Notes under the pieces: model-generated
The model's database searches: none
What the model was told of the DNA's origin: nothing
Seen by the model: the letters and a program-made list of their open reading frames with translations, nothing else
Translations under genes and position numbers: made by a program
Source of the DNA: Opitutia bacterium
GTDB lineage: Bacteria; Verrucomicrobiota; Verrucomicrobiia; Opitutales; Seribacteraceae
Direction: 5' to 3'
Assembly (NCBI GenBank): GCA_002692605.1
Contig: NZLE01000095.1
Span: 31,120 to 45,466 of the forward strand
DNA length: 14,347 nucleotides
Shown here: positions 7,022 through 14,347 of the stretch, in pieces
Position numbering within the stretch: position 1 is the first letter of the stretch
Layout of the letters: every line of letters begins with the position of its first letter

Positions 7022-7876
7022 ATAAGTGATGGGCTCGTGCTCCCCGGTTCCTCCCTGTTTTGGATTTGAGTAAGCGGAGGAAAGAATGGACAGGTTTTTG
7101 GCGGGGCCACGCATATTGTGATAAAGCTCATCTTTTCCGTGCATCCAGGTGGAGGGTACGTCCTTCATGATAGGATGGTCGAGCTTACGAACAACCACCT
7201 GGAAGGGATGTCTGGAACCATGACCGGAAGAACAATCGACGCAGGCGACGTAGGGCTTGTTCTTGAGAACTTCCCATTTGATACAGTCCCCAAAATTCGC
7301 GGGCCTCCACCCCAGTCCGATCATTTCGTTGTAAGCGTCCCAGTTCCGAAAAGCATTGTTGGCGGCATGGACGAGCACCAACCCTCCACCCTCATGAACG
7401 AACTGAACTGCAGACTCTTTGGTCTCCTGAGCCCATTCCCTCCCATTGTAGTTGAGAACGACCGCCTGATGCGGACCCTTGAAGGGATTCCAATTTTTCC
7501 ATGCTTCGTCATTCGCTCGTTTGTTTTTTTCATCAGCCGTTTTTTGAACCGAGCGAAAGTCCTGATGGAAATCCTTCAGGTACTGGGGCGCATCCGCCTT
7601 GGGCGCCCGGATACCCTTGATGGATTGGTTCTGAGGGGCGGTTTCCACTTCCAGGTCAAACCGACCGGTTGCCTGAAGGGTGGCATGCAGGGAGTCGGTC
7701 GTACTGATCCAATCATGGTTGTTTTGTCCATCCACGATGAGCACTGGGATTCGCTCGGAACCGCGAGTGCTCAAGCTACCCAAAGAAAGGATTGCAAGAT
7801 ACGATATAAGGAAACCTAGGATTGAATGGATAGGCACGACAAGTTTTAGGGTAACGCTTCGGTTGTTTGATGACAA
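7019..7876 (-). CDS. ThuA domain protein (5' part of the amber-split gene)
   Basis: A 285-residue frame. A hydrophobic segment (about 17-33) acts as signal peptide, followed by a ThuA domain, a class-I glutamine-amidotransferase-like fold linked to carbohydrate use. Landmarks are IPVLIVDGQNNHDW (43-56), EGGGLVLVHAANNAF (162-176), LDHPIMKDVPSTWMHGKDELYHNM (232-255) and GTGEHEPITY (276-285). The domain is incomplete: its final strands and the YGKGR motif lie after the TAG, in the frame of the downstream piece. The start is uncertain: TTG 7876 is the furthest usable start before an upstream stop, and a GTG at 7837 would still leave a signal peptide; no ATG is available upstream and no ribosome binding site stands out. 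It is divergent from the esterase gene across roughly 90 bp. In PVC bacteria ThuA is commonly fused to the propeller/cytochrome c module found immediately downstream here. Confidence 0.85.
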   Translation of the reverse strand: MSSNNRSVTLKLVVPIHSILGFLISYLAILSLGSLSTRGSERIPVLIVDGQNNHDWISTTDSLHATLQATGRFDLEVETAPQNQSIKGIRAPKADAPQYLKDFHQDFRSVQKTADEKNKRANDEAWKNWNPFKGPHQAVVLNYNGREWAQETKESAVQFVHEGGGLVLVHAANNAFRNWDAYNEMIGLGWRPANFGDCIKWEVLKNKPYVACVDCSSGHGSRHPFQVVVRKLDHPIMKDVPSTWMHGKDELYHNMRGPAKNLSILSSAYSNPKQGGTGEHEPITY

Positions 7877-7953
7877 GAATGGGAATGTCTTCGGATATAC
7901 TTTGACCTATGGGTTGGGATGAAAGTTTACGAGTTGATTTAGTCTCTAGGCCA

Positions 7954-7968
7954 AGGGTTGCGCACCCT
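7954..7968 (+). promoter_or_regulatory. Hairpin just before the esterase start codon
   Basis: AGGGT (7954-7958) and ACCCT (7964-7968) can pair around the loop TGCGC, ending one base before ATG 7970. The left arm contains the only purine-rich Shine-Dalgarno-like stretch (AAGGG, 7953-7957), so the structure could mask it. The stem is only 5 bp; any regulatory role is speculative. Confidence 0.25.
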
Positions 7969-7969
7969 A

Positions 7970-9154
7970 ATGAAATCTGCCAACCTGAAGGGAGTGAAAG
8001 CTTTGATGCTCATACCATTTTTTACCTTACTCTTGTCGGCATGGGCGGAAAAGCCAATTCTTTGTCAGGGTAACTACCACACCGAGGCGGAAGCGCTTGC
8101 TCAACTTAAGAGGATGTCCGCCACTCATTCGAATCTCAGAGAATGGAAAATGCGGGCTTCTGCCATCCGCAGGCAAATCCTAGTCGGTTCCAAGTTGGAT
8201 CCCCTGCCTGAACGCACTCCTCTGAACTCCATCCTTTCACGCAAGCGTTCCTACACGGGGTATTCGGTTGAAAATGCGGTCTTCGAGGCTCGTCCGGGTT
8301 TCTTCGTCTACGGTAATCTCTATCGTCCAATGGGTCACAAGGGCAGTAGACCAGGCATTCTTTGTCCTCATGGTCATGCCCGAGGACCGGCAGGAGGTAG
8401 GTTGCGTTCGGATCAGCAGAACCGTTGCGCTACCTTGGCCAGGATGGGAGCGGTGGTTTTTTCCTATGATATGGTAGGGTTTGGAGATTCCGGTCATCTC
8501 GGATGGAGTCACAAACACCCGCAAGTTCTAACGTTGCAGACTTGGAGCAGCATTCGAGCGTTGGATTTTTTGGAATCTCTGCCCGATGTGAATGAGAAGA
8601 AGATCGGAGTGACTGGTTGTTCGGGCGGTGGAACCCAAACTTTTTTACTAGCGGCTTTGGATGATCGGGTCGCAGTGAGTGTGCCTGTCGTGATGGTATC
8701 CGCTCATTTCTTTGGTGGCTGTACTTGCGAGAGTGGCATGCCGATCCATAAGACTTCCGAGTTGGAAACCAACAATGCGGAAATCGCAGCATTGGTTGCT
8801 CCCCGTCCTATGAAATTGATCTCAGTGGGTGGGGATTGGACGAAAAACACGCCCCACGTCGAATATCCCTACGCCCAGTCGGTGTACGAGTATTTCGATG
8901 CCGTCGAACAGGTTGAGAACAGTCATTTTCCAAATGAGAAACACGGTTACGAGTACGTCAAGCGACAGGCCATGTATCCCTTTATGGTGAAGCATCTCGG
9001 TTTGGACTCCATGGGAGTTCTTGATCCCGAGACCGGGAAATACGACGAGAGCCAAAACACAATCGAGGAGGTCGATACCATGCGTACCTTCAAGGTGTTG
9101 GCGGATATGCCCATGGGTACCTTGGAACCCGGTTCGATCATCTCCTTACGTTGA
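7970..9154 (+). CDS. Exported alpha/beta hydrolase, acetyl xylan esterase-like
   Basis: A 394-residue alpha/beta hydrolase of the AXE1/dienelactone-hydrolase-like group that is common in PVC polysaccharide loci; it probably removes acyl groups from a glycan or related ester in the periplasm or outside the cell. ATG 7970 is chosen over the in-frame TTG 7958 because it directly precedes a signal peptide (residues 1-26, cleavage after AWA before EKP). The nucleophile elbow is GCSGG with Ser218; Asp289 in VGGDW and His325 in NEKHGYE complete a plausible catalytic triad. An oxyanion region is suggested by CPHGHARGP (132-140), and YDMVGFGDSG (166-175) is the usual strand before the nucleophile. CTCESG (251-256) could hold a disulfide. 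It is not a CE15 glucuronoyl esterase, which has GCSRxG. It is transcribed divergently from the ThuA gene and convergent with the SDR gene. Confidence 0.88.
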   Translation: MKSANLKGVKALMLIPFFTLLLSAWAEKPILCQGNYHTEAEALAQLKRMSATHSNLREWKMRASAIRRQILVGSKLDPLPERTPLNSILSRKRSYTGYSVENAVFEARPGFFVYGNLYRPMGHKGSRPGILCPHGHARGPAGGRLRSDQQNRCATLARMGAVVFSYDMVGFGDSGHLGWSHKHPQVLTLQTWSSIRALDFLESLPDVNEKKIGVTGCSGGGTQTFLLAALDDRVAVSVPVVMVSAHFFGGCTCESGMPIHKTSELETNNAEIAALVAPRPMKLISVGGDWTKNTPHVEYPYAQSVYEYFDAVEQVENSHFPNEKHGYEYVKRQAMYPFMVKHLGLDSMGVLDPETGKYDESQNTIEEVDTMRTFKVLADMPMGTLEPGSIISLR

Positions 9155-9178
9155 GGAGGATGGATGCTTTCTCTCGAT

Positions 9179-9191
9179 CGCCCGTCGGGCG
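9179..9191. terminator. GC-rich hairpin between convergent genes
   Basis: CGCCC (9179-9183) and GGGCG (9187-9191) form a perfect 5-bp stem with a GTC loop, located in the 45-bp gap between the esterase stop (9154) and the SDR stop (9200). Position and GC content fit a shared terminator, but neither side has a run of T, so an intrinsic terminator is not certain. Confidence 0.35.
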
Positions 9192-9199
9192 GGGGGCAT

Positions 9200-9997
9200 T
9201 TATTCCTTCGGAAGGGTGCTTTGGTCCTTCGGAGGATTGCGACCGATCATAGGATATTGCTCGAGGTCGATGACCTGACCACTTACTGGTCCGCAATCCG
9301 AGCTCAGCAAGTGAACCACTGTGCCGGCAATCTCTTCAGGATGAAAAATTCTTCCTGAAGGGGCAAATTTCTTTGGGATATCCCTGTACCAATCCTCTTT
9401 CAATCCCTGTTCTCTTTTTCGGGCAGCTTCATTTTCGGTAAGGACCCAGCCCGGGTTGACCTGATTGACTCTCACCCCGTATTCCTGCATCAGAGTGTCC
9501 CCAAGGTTACGGGTGAGCGTGGTCAGCGCCCCTTTGGAAGCGGAGTAAGCGAGCAGGGTGGGTTCCCCGCAATGGGCATTCACACTGCCAATATTTACCA
9601 CGCTGCCCCCATTTTCCTTCAACTCTGGAAGAGCCGCTTGGATTAGGGCAAGAGGCGCGATGGTGTTGACTTCGAGCACTTTTCTAAAGTAATCACGATC
9701 GGTGGAGTCGAGGTTCGACCAAGTCACGAAGGCGGCGTTATTGACCAAGCCGTCGAGCTTTCCGAACCGCTCCTTGGCCAACGCGACCAACTCCTCCGGA
9801 CAACCGTCTTCAGTCAAATCCCTAATATGGGGAACTGCATTTTCCGAACCCAATTCCTCCACCGTAAGGTTGGCAAGAGCCGCGTTCTTGTCGTTGATTA
9901 CCACCTGAGCGCCCTCTTTCACGCACAACTTGGCAATGGCCTTCCCGATGCCGGTTCCGCTTCCGGTTACGATAAAGATTTTGTTCGAGAGCTTCAT
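9200..9997 (-). CDS. SDR family NAD(P)-dependent oxidoreductase
   Basis: A 265-residue classical short-chain dehydrogenase/reductase, normal length for the family, with no signal peptide and so cytoplasmic. The Rossmann nucleotide motif is TGSGTGIG (11-18); Asp36 at the end of strand 2 favours NAD(H) over NADP(H). Other landmarks are NNAA (86-89), the active-site Asn111, Ser138, Tyr151 and Lys155 (YSASK), and the NPGWV segment (181-185). All tetrad residues are present, so it should be active, oxidising an alcohol or sugar or the reverse; substrate unknown. The C-terminus continues with EQYPMIGRNPP, a tail I associate with sugar-related SDRs of PVC bacteria. Its ATG overlaps the TGA of the upstream glycosyltransferase gene as ATGA, which suggests translational coupling; no strong separate ribosome binding site is visible. 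Confidence 0.92.
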   Translation of the reverse strand: MKLSNKIFIVTGSGTGIGKAIAKLCVKEGAQVVINDKNAALANLTVEELGSENAVPHIRDLTEDGCPEELVALAKERFGKLDGLVNNAAFVTWSNLDSTDRDYFRKVLEVNTIAPLALIQAALPELKENGGSVVNIGSVNAHCGEPTLLAYSASKGALTTLTRNLGDTLMQEYGVRVNQVNPGWVLTENEAARKREQGLKEDWYRDIPKKFAPSGRIFHPEEIAGTVVHLLSSDCGPVSGQVIDLEQYPMIGRNPPKDQSTLPKE

Positions 9998-10800
9998 TTT
10001 TTAGAGAAAAAATGATTAAGTTTTGTTTTTCTCAGTATAAACAAAGTATGTTTATTATTGAAAAGCTTCGATAAGAGTAAAGATCCGCTCAAGCAAATTC
10101 GACCGGTGGTCATTCGAATAAATCTCGTTTGGAGTTTGGATTGATACTTTTCGATAAAACGAGTTCTCGCCTGATCAAACAATTTGCCTTTATTGCCAGA
10201 ACTCAAGTGTTCGAGATGGAAGTCGATTACATAACAGGAGTAACCTCTGGATTCGGCTTGTTGGCACAAATCCGTTCCATAAAAATGAAATCCGTGAAGA
10301 TCATTGGAAAAAGCGACAAGACTTGATTTTCTGAGAATCAATAAGTTTTCGTCTAAGGAATGTACGCGGTGTGGAAGCGAAGCTGTTTTTAGATTTTTAT
10401 TTGCCGGATCCGTTATACGGATGAATTTTTTTTGAAGGTCGTAATTTCCGCCTGCATTTCCGGCAACTGCCCAGTTTGGATCAAGATCAGATAGTTCCTC
10501 GAGTTTGCATTTTAAGTCCTTGAATCCATCAAAGATAAATCGGGTATCCTGGTGAACGAAAACAACATATTGGGCATGTATGAAATTGAGAACCCGATTG
10601 AATGATTCAAAGGGGTCGTTTGCGTTCTCCTTTCGATTATCAAAAAAGACAAACGAACAGTTTTTCTCGTTGAATCCATTTTCAAAGAGACTTCTAAGAT
10701 GTTCTTCGTATTCGGATTTCGAAGTGATCAGGGTAACGAAAACGAATTCATTCTCGATCAATTTGCCTCTGATCTTGGCAGCATCGATACATTGAAACAT
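9994..10800 (-). CDS. StrF-like glycosyltransferase (GT2-related, Glyco_tranf_2_5 type)
   Basis: A 268-residue protein resembling the GT-A-fold StrF-like group (Glyco_tranf_2_5). Landmarks are FVFVTLITSKSEYEEHL (19-35), NDPFESFNRVLNFIHAQYVVFVHQDTRF (61-88) with HQD (83-85) in the place of the DxD motif, DPNWAVAGNAGG (107-118), LDENLLILRKS (149-159) and FHFYGTDLCQQAESRGYSCYVID near 171-193 with HLEH (195-198). These proteins are thought to transfer or recognise sugars for surface glycans; donor and acceptor are unknown. ATG 10800 starts 46 bp after the DUF6797 stop, and the TGA overlaps the SDR start. Base composition is unlike the neighbours: 14 of 60 bases are G/C at 10021-10080 and 22 of 60 at 10141-10200, against 35 of 60 at 9481-9540 in the SDR gene. 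This points to horizontal acquisition. The C-terminal 35 residues are basic and hydrophobic and may associate with the membrane. Confidence 0.75.
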   Translation of the reverse strand: MFQCIDAAKIRGKLIENEFVFVTLITSKSEYEEHLRSLFENGFNEKNCSFVFFDNRKENANDPFESFNRVLNFIHAQYVVFVHQDTRFIFDGFKDLKCKLEELSDLDPNWAVAGNAGGNYDLQKKFIRITDPANKNLKTASLPHRVHSLDENLLILRKSSLVAFSNDLHGFHFYGTDLCQQAESRGYSCYVIDFHLEHLSSGNKGKLFDQARTRFIEKYQSKLQTRFIRMTTGRICLSGSLLLSKLFNNKHTLFILRKTKLNHFFSKK

Positions 10801-10846
10801 CTACTGTAATTATCTTGATTCCATCCTGATTCCAAGAATCAAAGCT

Positions 10847-13498
10847 TCATTCGACGATCAGTGTACCCTGCATCACCTGCCAGTGGCCCGGGAAGGTGCA
10901 TAGGTAGGGGTAGCTTCCGGGTTTTCGCGGGGACCGGAAATAAATCACATAGGAATTTCCACTTTGAAGAACCGGGGACAGGGCAATCACACCCTTGTCT
11001 TCCGGAACGTAGTGTTTGGCGGCTCCATGGGGAGATGCGGCCAGTTTCATGGATTCCTCTCCTATGGAGGATAAACGATCGGGTTCAACGACAACCACGT
11101 TGTGGGGCATGCTGGGGTCCAAGTTTCGAAAGGTCATGGCGACCTTCGCTCCTGCCTTTACCCGTAATTCCCTTTGGGCATACTGCAAGCCTGCGATGGC
11201 CTCCAGTTCAAGCCGTTCGATTGCCGCCAGGACCTGCTCGTCCCCGACGATCTTGGATTGGGCTTCTTGGGCAAGTAACCTCGGGTCCACCGGACTTTCA
11301 TCGGCGCGAGGGAAGTCATTCCAGTTTCTCTTGGCGATTTTTCGATAGCCCGGAAAATCGGTAAATTCCTTGCCTTGGTGAAAAATGGAATAATACAGAT
11401 CGGTAGCGAAGGCACGTCCGTCCTGGGCCTTCAGGTCCAAATGCAGATGAAATTGCATCACCGGGTGCAGTTGGGGAATTTCCACGAAGACGGACTTTCC
11501 GTCCTTCAGGGCATGGAGAGAACGAATCTTGACCGGATCATGTCCGGTGAGTCCGGGATTCCGGACGGAATATTCCGGGGAACCGTAGGCTTCGCTGTGC
11601 AAGTAGTTCCATTGGGCGGCGAACGCCTTCTTCGATTTCAAGGAACTGGGGTCGATGGATTCGTTGAATCGAAGGATCAATCCGTTCTTTCGGGTTTCAA
11701 CCGACTCGGGAAGAGCCATCTTGCCCCCTGTCCACCGAATCCGTTCGAGGCTTCCATTTTCCCGGGCATAGCTTTGCCAACCGTCCGTGCCCACAACGTA
11801 GAGGTGCCCGTCATGGGAGTTGAAAGATCCACGATGAGCGCCGGAAAGAAATTCTCCGGGTAGGGGAACCACCCCTCCTTGCGCTCCTTGCCCTTCGATT
11901 TCCTCGCGAAGAACCAGATAGTGCTGGCAGTATCCGAAGGAGGTACCGATCATTTTTCCAGCCAAGGGCCCAAACCTCTCATCGTTGGGGGCAAAGATGA
12001 CGTCGCCCGAGGAATTGTCGATTCCCCGTGGAAGGAAACACAGGGGCATGCGGTAGCCATGTTTTCCAAACTCAGGCTTGGGTCCGAAAAAGCCATGGTA
12101 GCTTCCATCGCCCACTTCGAAGATTCCCGAGGCAGGTTGCCAGGAGCCTTCCTGGGGCATGGCGAAGACAATGGATCCATCGGGTGACACTCCGGTGCCA
12201 TTGCATCCACGCAGACCGGTGGCGATCGCTTCCGGTTTGGATCCGGGTGTGTAGCGGGTCATCCCAAACTGGGAGGAACGGGTAAACCAGTAAAAGCGAC
12301 CCTTGTCATCCTGATGAAGCGTGAGGGCGAAACTGTTGCCCCGGGCGGTGGGGAATTCGTTGGTCAGGCACTCGTAGAAATCAGCCTCACCATCCAGGTT
12401 GGTATCGTGCAATCGCGTCAGTTGATCTCTCCCAATCACATGGATTCGATCATCGATCACGACCAGTCCGAGCGGTTGGTTCAGACCGGATGCGAATCTT
12501 TTCCAAACCAACCGCTCGAGCTTTTCATCGACTCCATCCACAACCCAGACGTCTCCCATCAGGGTGCACACCGCAATGCGTCCGTCTGAGAGGTTTCCCA
12601 CTCCCCCGATTCTCATGGGTGTCTTGAATGGATTGAGATCCCGATACGGAACGGTGAGGGTATCAATCACATAAGGAGAATTGGGCAGGTTTTTTCCCAG
12701 TTTGCCTTTCGTGATCACAGATTGGTTCTGCCATCGGGGCGGACCGGGTGTAAGGAGTTCGTTCGTCTCCATCGATGACGTGCGGATAAGGTCGTTTCCG
12801 GTGAAGGCAACTCCTTCGGGAAGTTTTCCTTGAATCAGTCGATGATAGGTCAGACTGGGTTCCCCTTCGATCCATTCGTAGATCTCCGTCTTTCCAATTC
12901 GATAAGTGAAAACGACCCTGCCCTCGGTTCTGTAAAAGCCGCGGTATTTGGAGCCAATCCCTTCCGGGAGTGTCCATTTTCCCGCAGAGAAGCTTTCTAC
13001 TTTCTTTCCTTTCACTTTAACTCCTGAAGTTATGCCATATCGGCGGGAACTCCATTCGGGCAATCCGCCTTCCCAGGCATCCACAAGACAAAGTTTTTCA
13101 GGGTCGAAGACCGCAGTATAATTACCCGCTTGAACGGATATTCCCTTATTGGCCCAACCCTCCGAATGATTGGTCGCCTGCATCAGGACACCGCCAAAGT
13201 CGATTTCATTCAACCGGTCGTCCACGTTGTCCGATTCCGGGTTTTGTCCCCAATGTCCCCAAGCACCACCGTCCAGTCCGGGGAAGGGAGCGAGTATTCT
13301 CGAATAATTCCTGTCTTCCTGCGCAACAAAGCTTTGAGCCTGTTTGCGATAGAAGTCACGCAAGCGGTTGTGGGGGAAGGGAAGGGTTCGTTTGATTTCG
13401 TTTTCTTGAATTGCAGGTTGCTTCGTTTGATCCGCATCGAGCGACTCGCGCCCCAATGAAAGCGCGGCGGCAGCGAAAATTATAGGAAGCTTATCCAC
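10847..13498 (-). CDS. DUF6797 protein with propeller and C-terminal azurin-like copper domain
   Basis: A large exported protein, 883 residues from GTG 13498. I prefer this start because a compact signal peptide follows (DKLPIIFAAAALSLG) and it lies 14 bp after the lactonase stop; ATG 13549 is also open (900 residues) but would overlap the lactonase gene by 37 bp. The N-terminal DUF6797 region carries ILAPFPGLDGGAWGHWG (about 68-84). The middle (about 280-620) is a propeller of sugar-dehydrogenase-like type with LTRLHDTNLDGEADF. The last ~110 residues form a type-1 copper domain: His799 in MPHN, then Cys867, His872 and Met876 in CTFPGHWQVM, the exact C-x4-H-x3-M spacing of azurin/auracyanin. 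There is no CxxCH, so copper seems to replace the cytochrome c of related PVC proteins as electron carrier. A role in periplasmic sugar oxidation is inferred; the substrate is unknown. It follows the lactonase gene in the same operon. Confidence 0.85.
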   Translation of the reverse strand: MDKLPIIFAAAALSLGRESLDADQTKQPAIQENEIKRTLPFPHNRLRDFYRKQAQSFVAQEDRNYSRILAPFPGLDGGAWGHWGQNPESDNVDDRLNEIDFGGVLMQATNHSEGWANKGISVQAGNYTAVFDPEKLCLVDAWEGGLPEWSSRRYGITSGVKVKGKKVESFSAGKWTLPEGIGSKYRGFYRTEGRVVFTYRIGKTEIYEWIEGEPSLTYHRLIQGKLPEGVAFTGNDLIRTSSMETNELLTPGPPRWQNQSVITKGKLGKNLPNSPYVIDTLTVPYRDLNPFKTPMRIGGVGNLSDGRIAVCTLMGDVWVVDGVDEKLERLVWKRFASGLNQPLGLVVIDDRIHVIGRDQLTRLHDTNLDGEADFYECLTNEFPTARGNSFALTLHQDDKGRFYWFTRSSQFGMTRYTPGSKPEAIATGLRGCNGTGVSPDGSIVFAMPQEGSWQPASGIFEVGDGSYHGFFGPKPEFGKHGYRMPLCFLPRGIDNSSGDVIFAPNDERFGPLAGKMIGTSFGYCQHYLVLREEIEGQGAQGGVVPLPGEFLSGAHRGSFNSHDGHLYVVGTDGWQSYARENGSLERIRWTGGKMALPESVETRKNGLILRFNESIDPSSLKSKKAFAAQWNYLHSEAYGSPEYSVRNPGLTGHDPVKIRSLHALKDGKSVFVEIPQLHPVMQFHLHLDLKAQDGRAFATDLYYSIFHQGKEFTDFPGYRKIAKRNWNDFPRADESPVDPRLLAQEAQSKIVGDEQVLAAIERLELEAIAGLQYAQRELRVKAGAKVAMTFRNLDPSMPHNVVVVEPDRLSSIGEESMKLAASPHGAAKHYVPEDKGVIALSPVLQSGNSYVIYFRSPRKPGSYPYLCTFPGHWQVMQGTLIVE

Positions 13499-13512
13499 GA
13501 AAGGATAAAATG

Positions 13513-14347
13513 CTAGCGAGTGACTAGATCGGACATTCTTGCATCCCATGCCAGCGTGGCGACTCTCTTGAGGTTCCCGTCCTTTGAAATTCGGTAAGCG
13601 GCGAGACTGGCTCCGGTGGTGGCGGAGACGAGGAGAAATTTTCCGTCGGGGGAAAGGGTCAGCCCCCAGGGGACTTGGTCGGCTTCGGTGAGGCCAAGAA
13701 ACTCGGCCTTGCCGTCTTCCAAAACCCGATAACGGGAGATGCGGCTAAAATCCTGACGGTGTCCGCGTAGACCGGCGTAGAGGAATTTGCCGTCGGGCGT
13801 GATAAGAAGATCGGAGGCACTCAATCCAATCTTTGACATGCCGGGTGGTAAAATACTTATGTCCTGCTCAACTTTAAGCTGTCCGTTGGCTTCGCGACGG
13901 TAAGTGGAGAGCCCAATACCCTGCTCGTTGCTGAAGTAGACCATGGGAAGGGTGGGGTGGTAAGCCATGTGCCGGGGGCCCGAGCCGAGGGGAGGCTTGG
14001 CATCCTTGGGTTCAAGGGGAGTTACCTTACCGGTGTTGCCATCGTAAGCATACTGCAGGATGGCAAGGTTCCCTTTCACATAGGGTATGTAGACATTCTT
14101 TCCATCCGGTGGGAGAAGCACGCAGTGAGCTTCACGTTTTCCTTCATCTATTGTGGTTACCGCTTTCCCGGGGATGCCCTGATCGTCGAGGGGATAGACA
14201 TTGAGCCGTCCATTCCCATAGCTCACTCCCAGAATGTGCCTATTTCCCTTGTCTAGGCTCAGGTAGCAGGCCCCGTCATTGAAGTTAATATTCTGATGCT
14301 TTTGGTAGGATCCGTCCTTGTTTAAGAACACGACTACTCCCGGTACT
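13513..14347 (-). CDS. Lactonase, seven-bladed beta-propeller family (5' end beyond window)
   Basis: The C-terminal 277 or so residues of a 6-phosphogluconolactonase-type propeller (lactonase family, PF10282-like). The frame stays open to the window edge (V-P-G-V-V-V before FLNKDGSYQ), and GTG at 14331 is an internal codon, so the start and any signal peptide are not visible. Repeating blade motifs are clear: HILGVSYGNGRLNVYPLD, HCVLLPPDGKNVYIPYV, HMAYHPTLPMVYFSNE, DLLITPDGKFLYAGLRG and LTLSPDGKFLLVSATTG. The conserved Gly-Pro-Arg-His (GSGPRHMAYHP) is a hallmark of the family. Enzymes of this fold hydrolyse sugar lactones, though many members act on other substrates or only bind. The TAG stop lies just before the DUF6797 gene, so the two are probably cotranscribed; a lactonase is a logical partner for a sugar dehydrogenase. 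Confidence 0.9.
   Translation of the reverse strand, partial: VPGVVVFLNKDGSYQKHQNINFNDGACYLSLDKGNRHILGVSYGNGRLNVYPLDDQGIPGKAVTTIDEGKREAHCVLLPPDGKNVYIPYVKGNLAILQYAYDGNTGKVTPLEPKDAKPPLGSGPRHMAYHPTLPMVYFSNEQGIGLSTYRREANGQLKVEQDISILPPGMSKIGLSASDLLITPDGKFLYAGLRGHRQDFSRISRYRVLEDGKAEFLGLTEADQVPWGLTLSPDGKFLLVSATTGASLAAYRISKDGNLKRVATLAWDARMSDLVTR

Noticed and set aside
7118..7819. 233-codon open frame on the plus strand opposite the ThuA gene
   Set aside because: It lies wholly antisense to a clear ThuA domain, has no recognisable motif and shows low-complexity composition typical of a shadow frame.
10861..11863. Plus-strand open frames of 110-167 codons opposite the DUF6797 gene
   Set aside because: They are antisense to a well-supported coding region with conserved copper ligands and propeller motifs, and their translations look random.

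Overview
The window looks like a chromosomal piece of a marine-type PVC bacterium, most likely a Verrucomicrobiota member (Opitutales/Puniceicoccales-like). The reasons are family-level: a ThuA + PVC-type dehydrogenase propeller + CxxCH cytochrome architecture, a DUF6807 (PmoA-like) protein, a DUF6797 protein and an AXE1-like esterase are typical of Verrucomicrobiota/Planctomycetota glycan and sugar catabolism loci, while TonB-dependent receptors with ZnuD-like sequence fit Verrucomicrobiota better than Planctomycetota. No taxonomic marker gene is present, so this is inference.

Layout. (1) Positions 1-3004, plus strand: the tail of one TonB-dependent receptor, a small Cys/His-containing membrane protein, and a complete second receptor (727 aa, His-rich extracellular loops, ZnuD-like plug). 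This resembles a zinc (or other transition metal) uptake island made by tandem duplication. (2) 3017-4514: a DUF6807 protein (minus) and a small membrane-anchored NTF2/SnoaL-like protein (plus), divergent across 37 bp. (3) 4520-7876, minus: one long ThuA-dehydrogenase propeller-HEAT-cytochrome c gene that is split by a single in-frame TAG. (4) 7970-9154, plus: an exported alpha/beta hydrolase of acetyl-xylan-esterase type. (5) 9200-14347, minus: an apparent operon reading lactonase (cut by the window end) -> DUF6797 protein with a C-terminal azurin-like copper domain -> AT-rich StrF-like glycosyltransferase -> SDR oxidoreductase, with tight spacing or overlaps.

How they may work together. Region 1 is probably outer-membrane metal acquisition. 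Regions 2-5 read as an exported carbohydrate-modifying and oxidising set: an esterase to deacylate a glycan or glycoside, propeller proteins that resemble sugar dehydrogenases, built-in electron carriers (cytochrome c in one, type-1 copper in the other), a lactonase that could open the lactone produced by sugar oxidation, and an SDR. That pathway is a hypothesis from family membership and gene order; no substrate can be read from the sequence.

The most noteworthy points are the single amber codon that cuts the ThuA/cytochrome c fusion protein, the azurin-type copper domain fused to DUF6797 beside a lactonase, and the compositionally foreign glycosyltransferase that is nevertheless joined to the SDR by a 4-bp ATGA overlap. 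No tRNA, rRNA, CRISPR array, insertion sequence or att site was seen. No intergenic stretch exceeds 300 bases.
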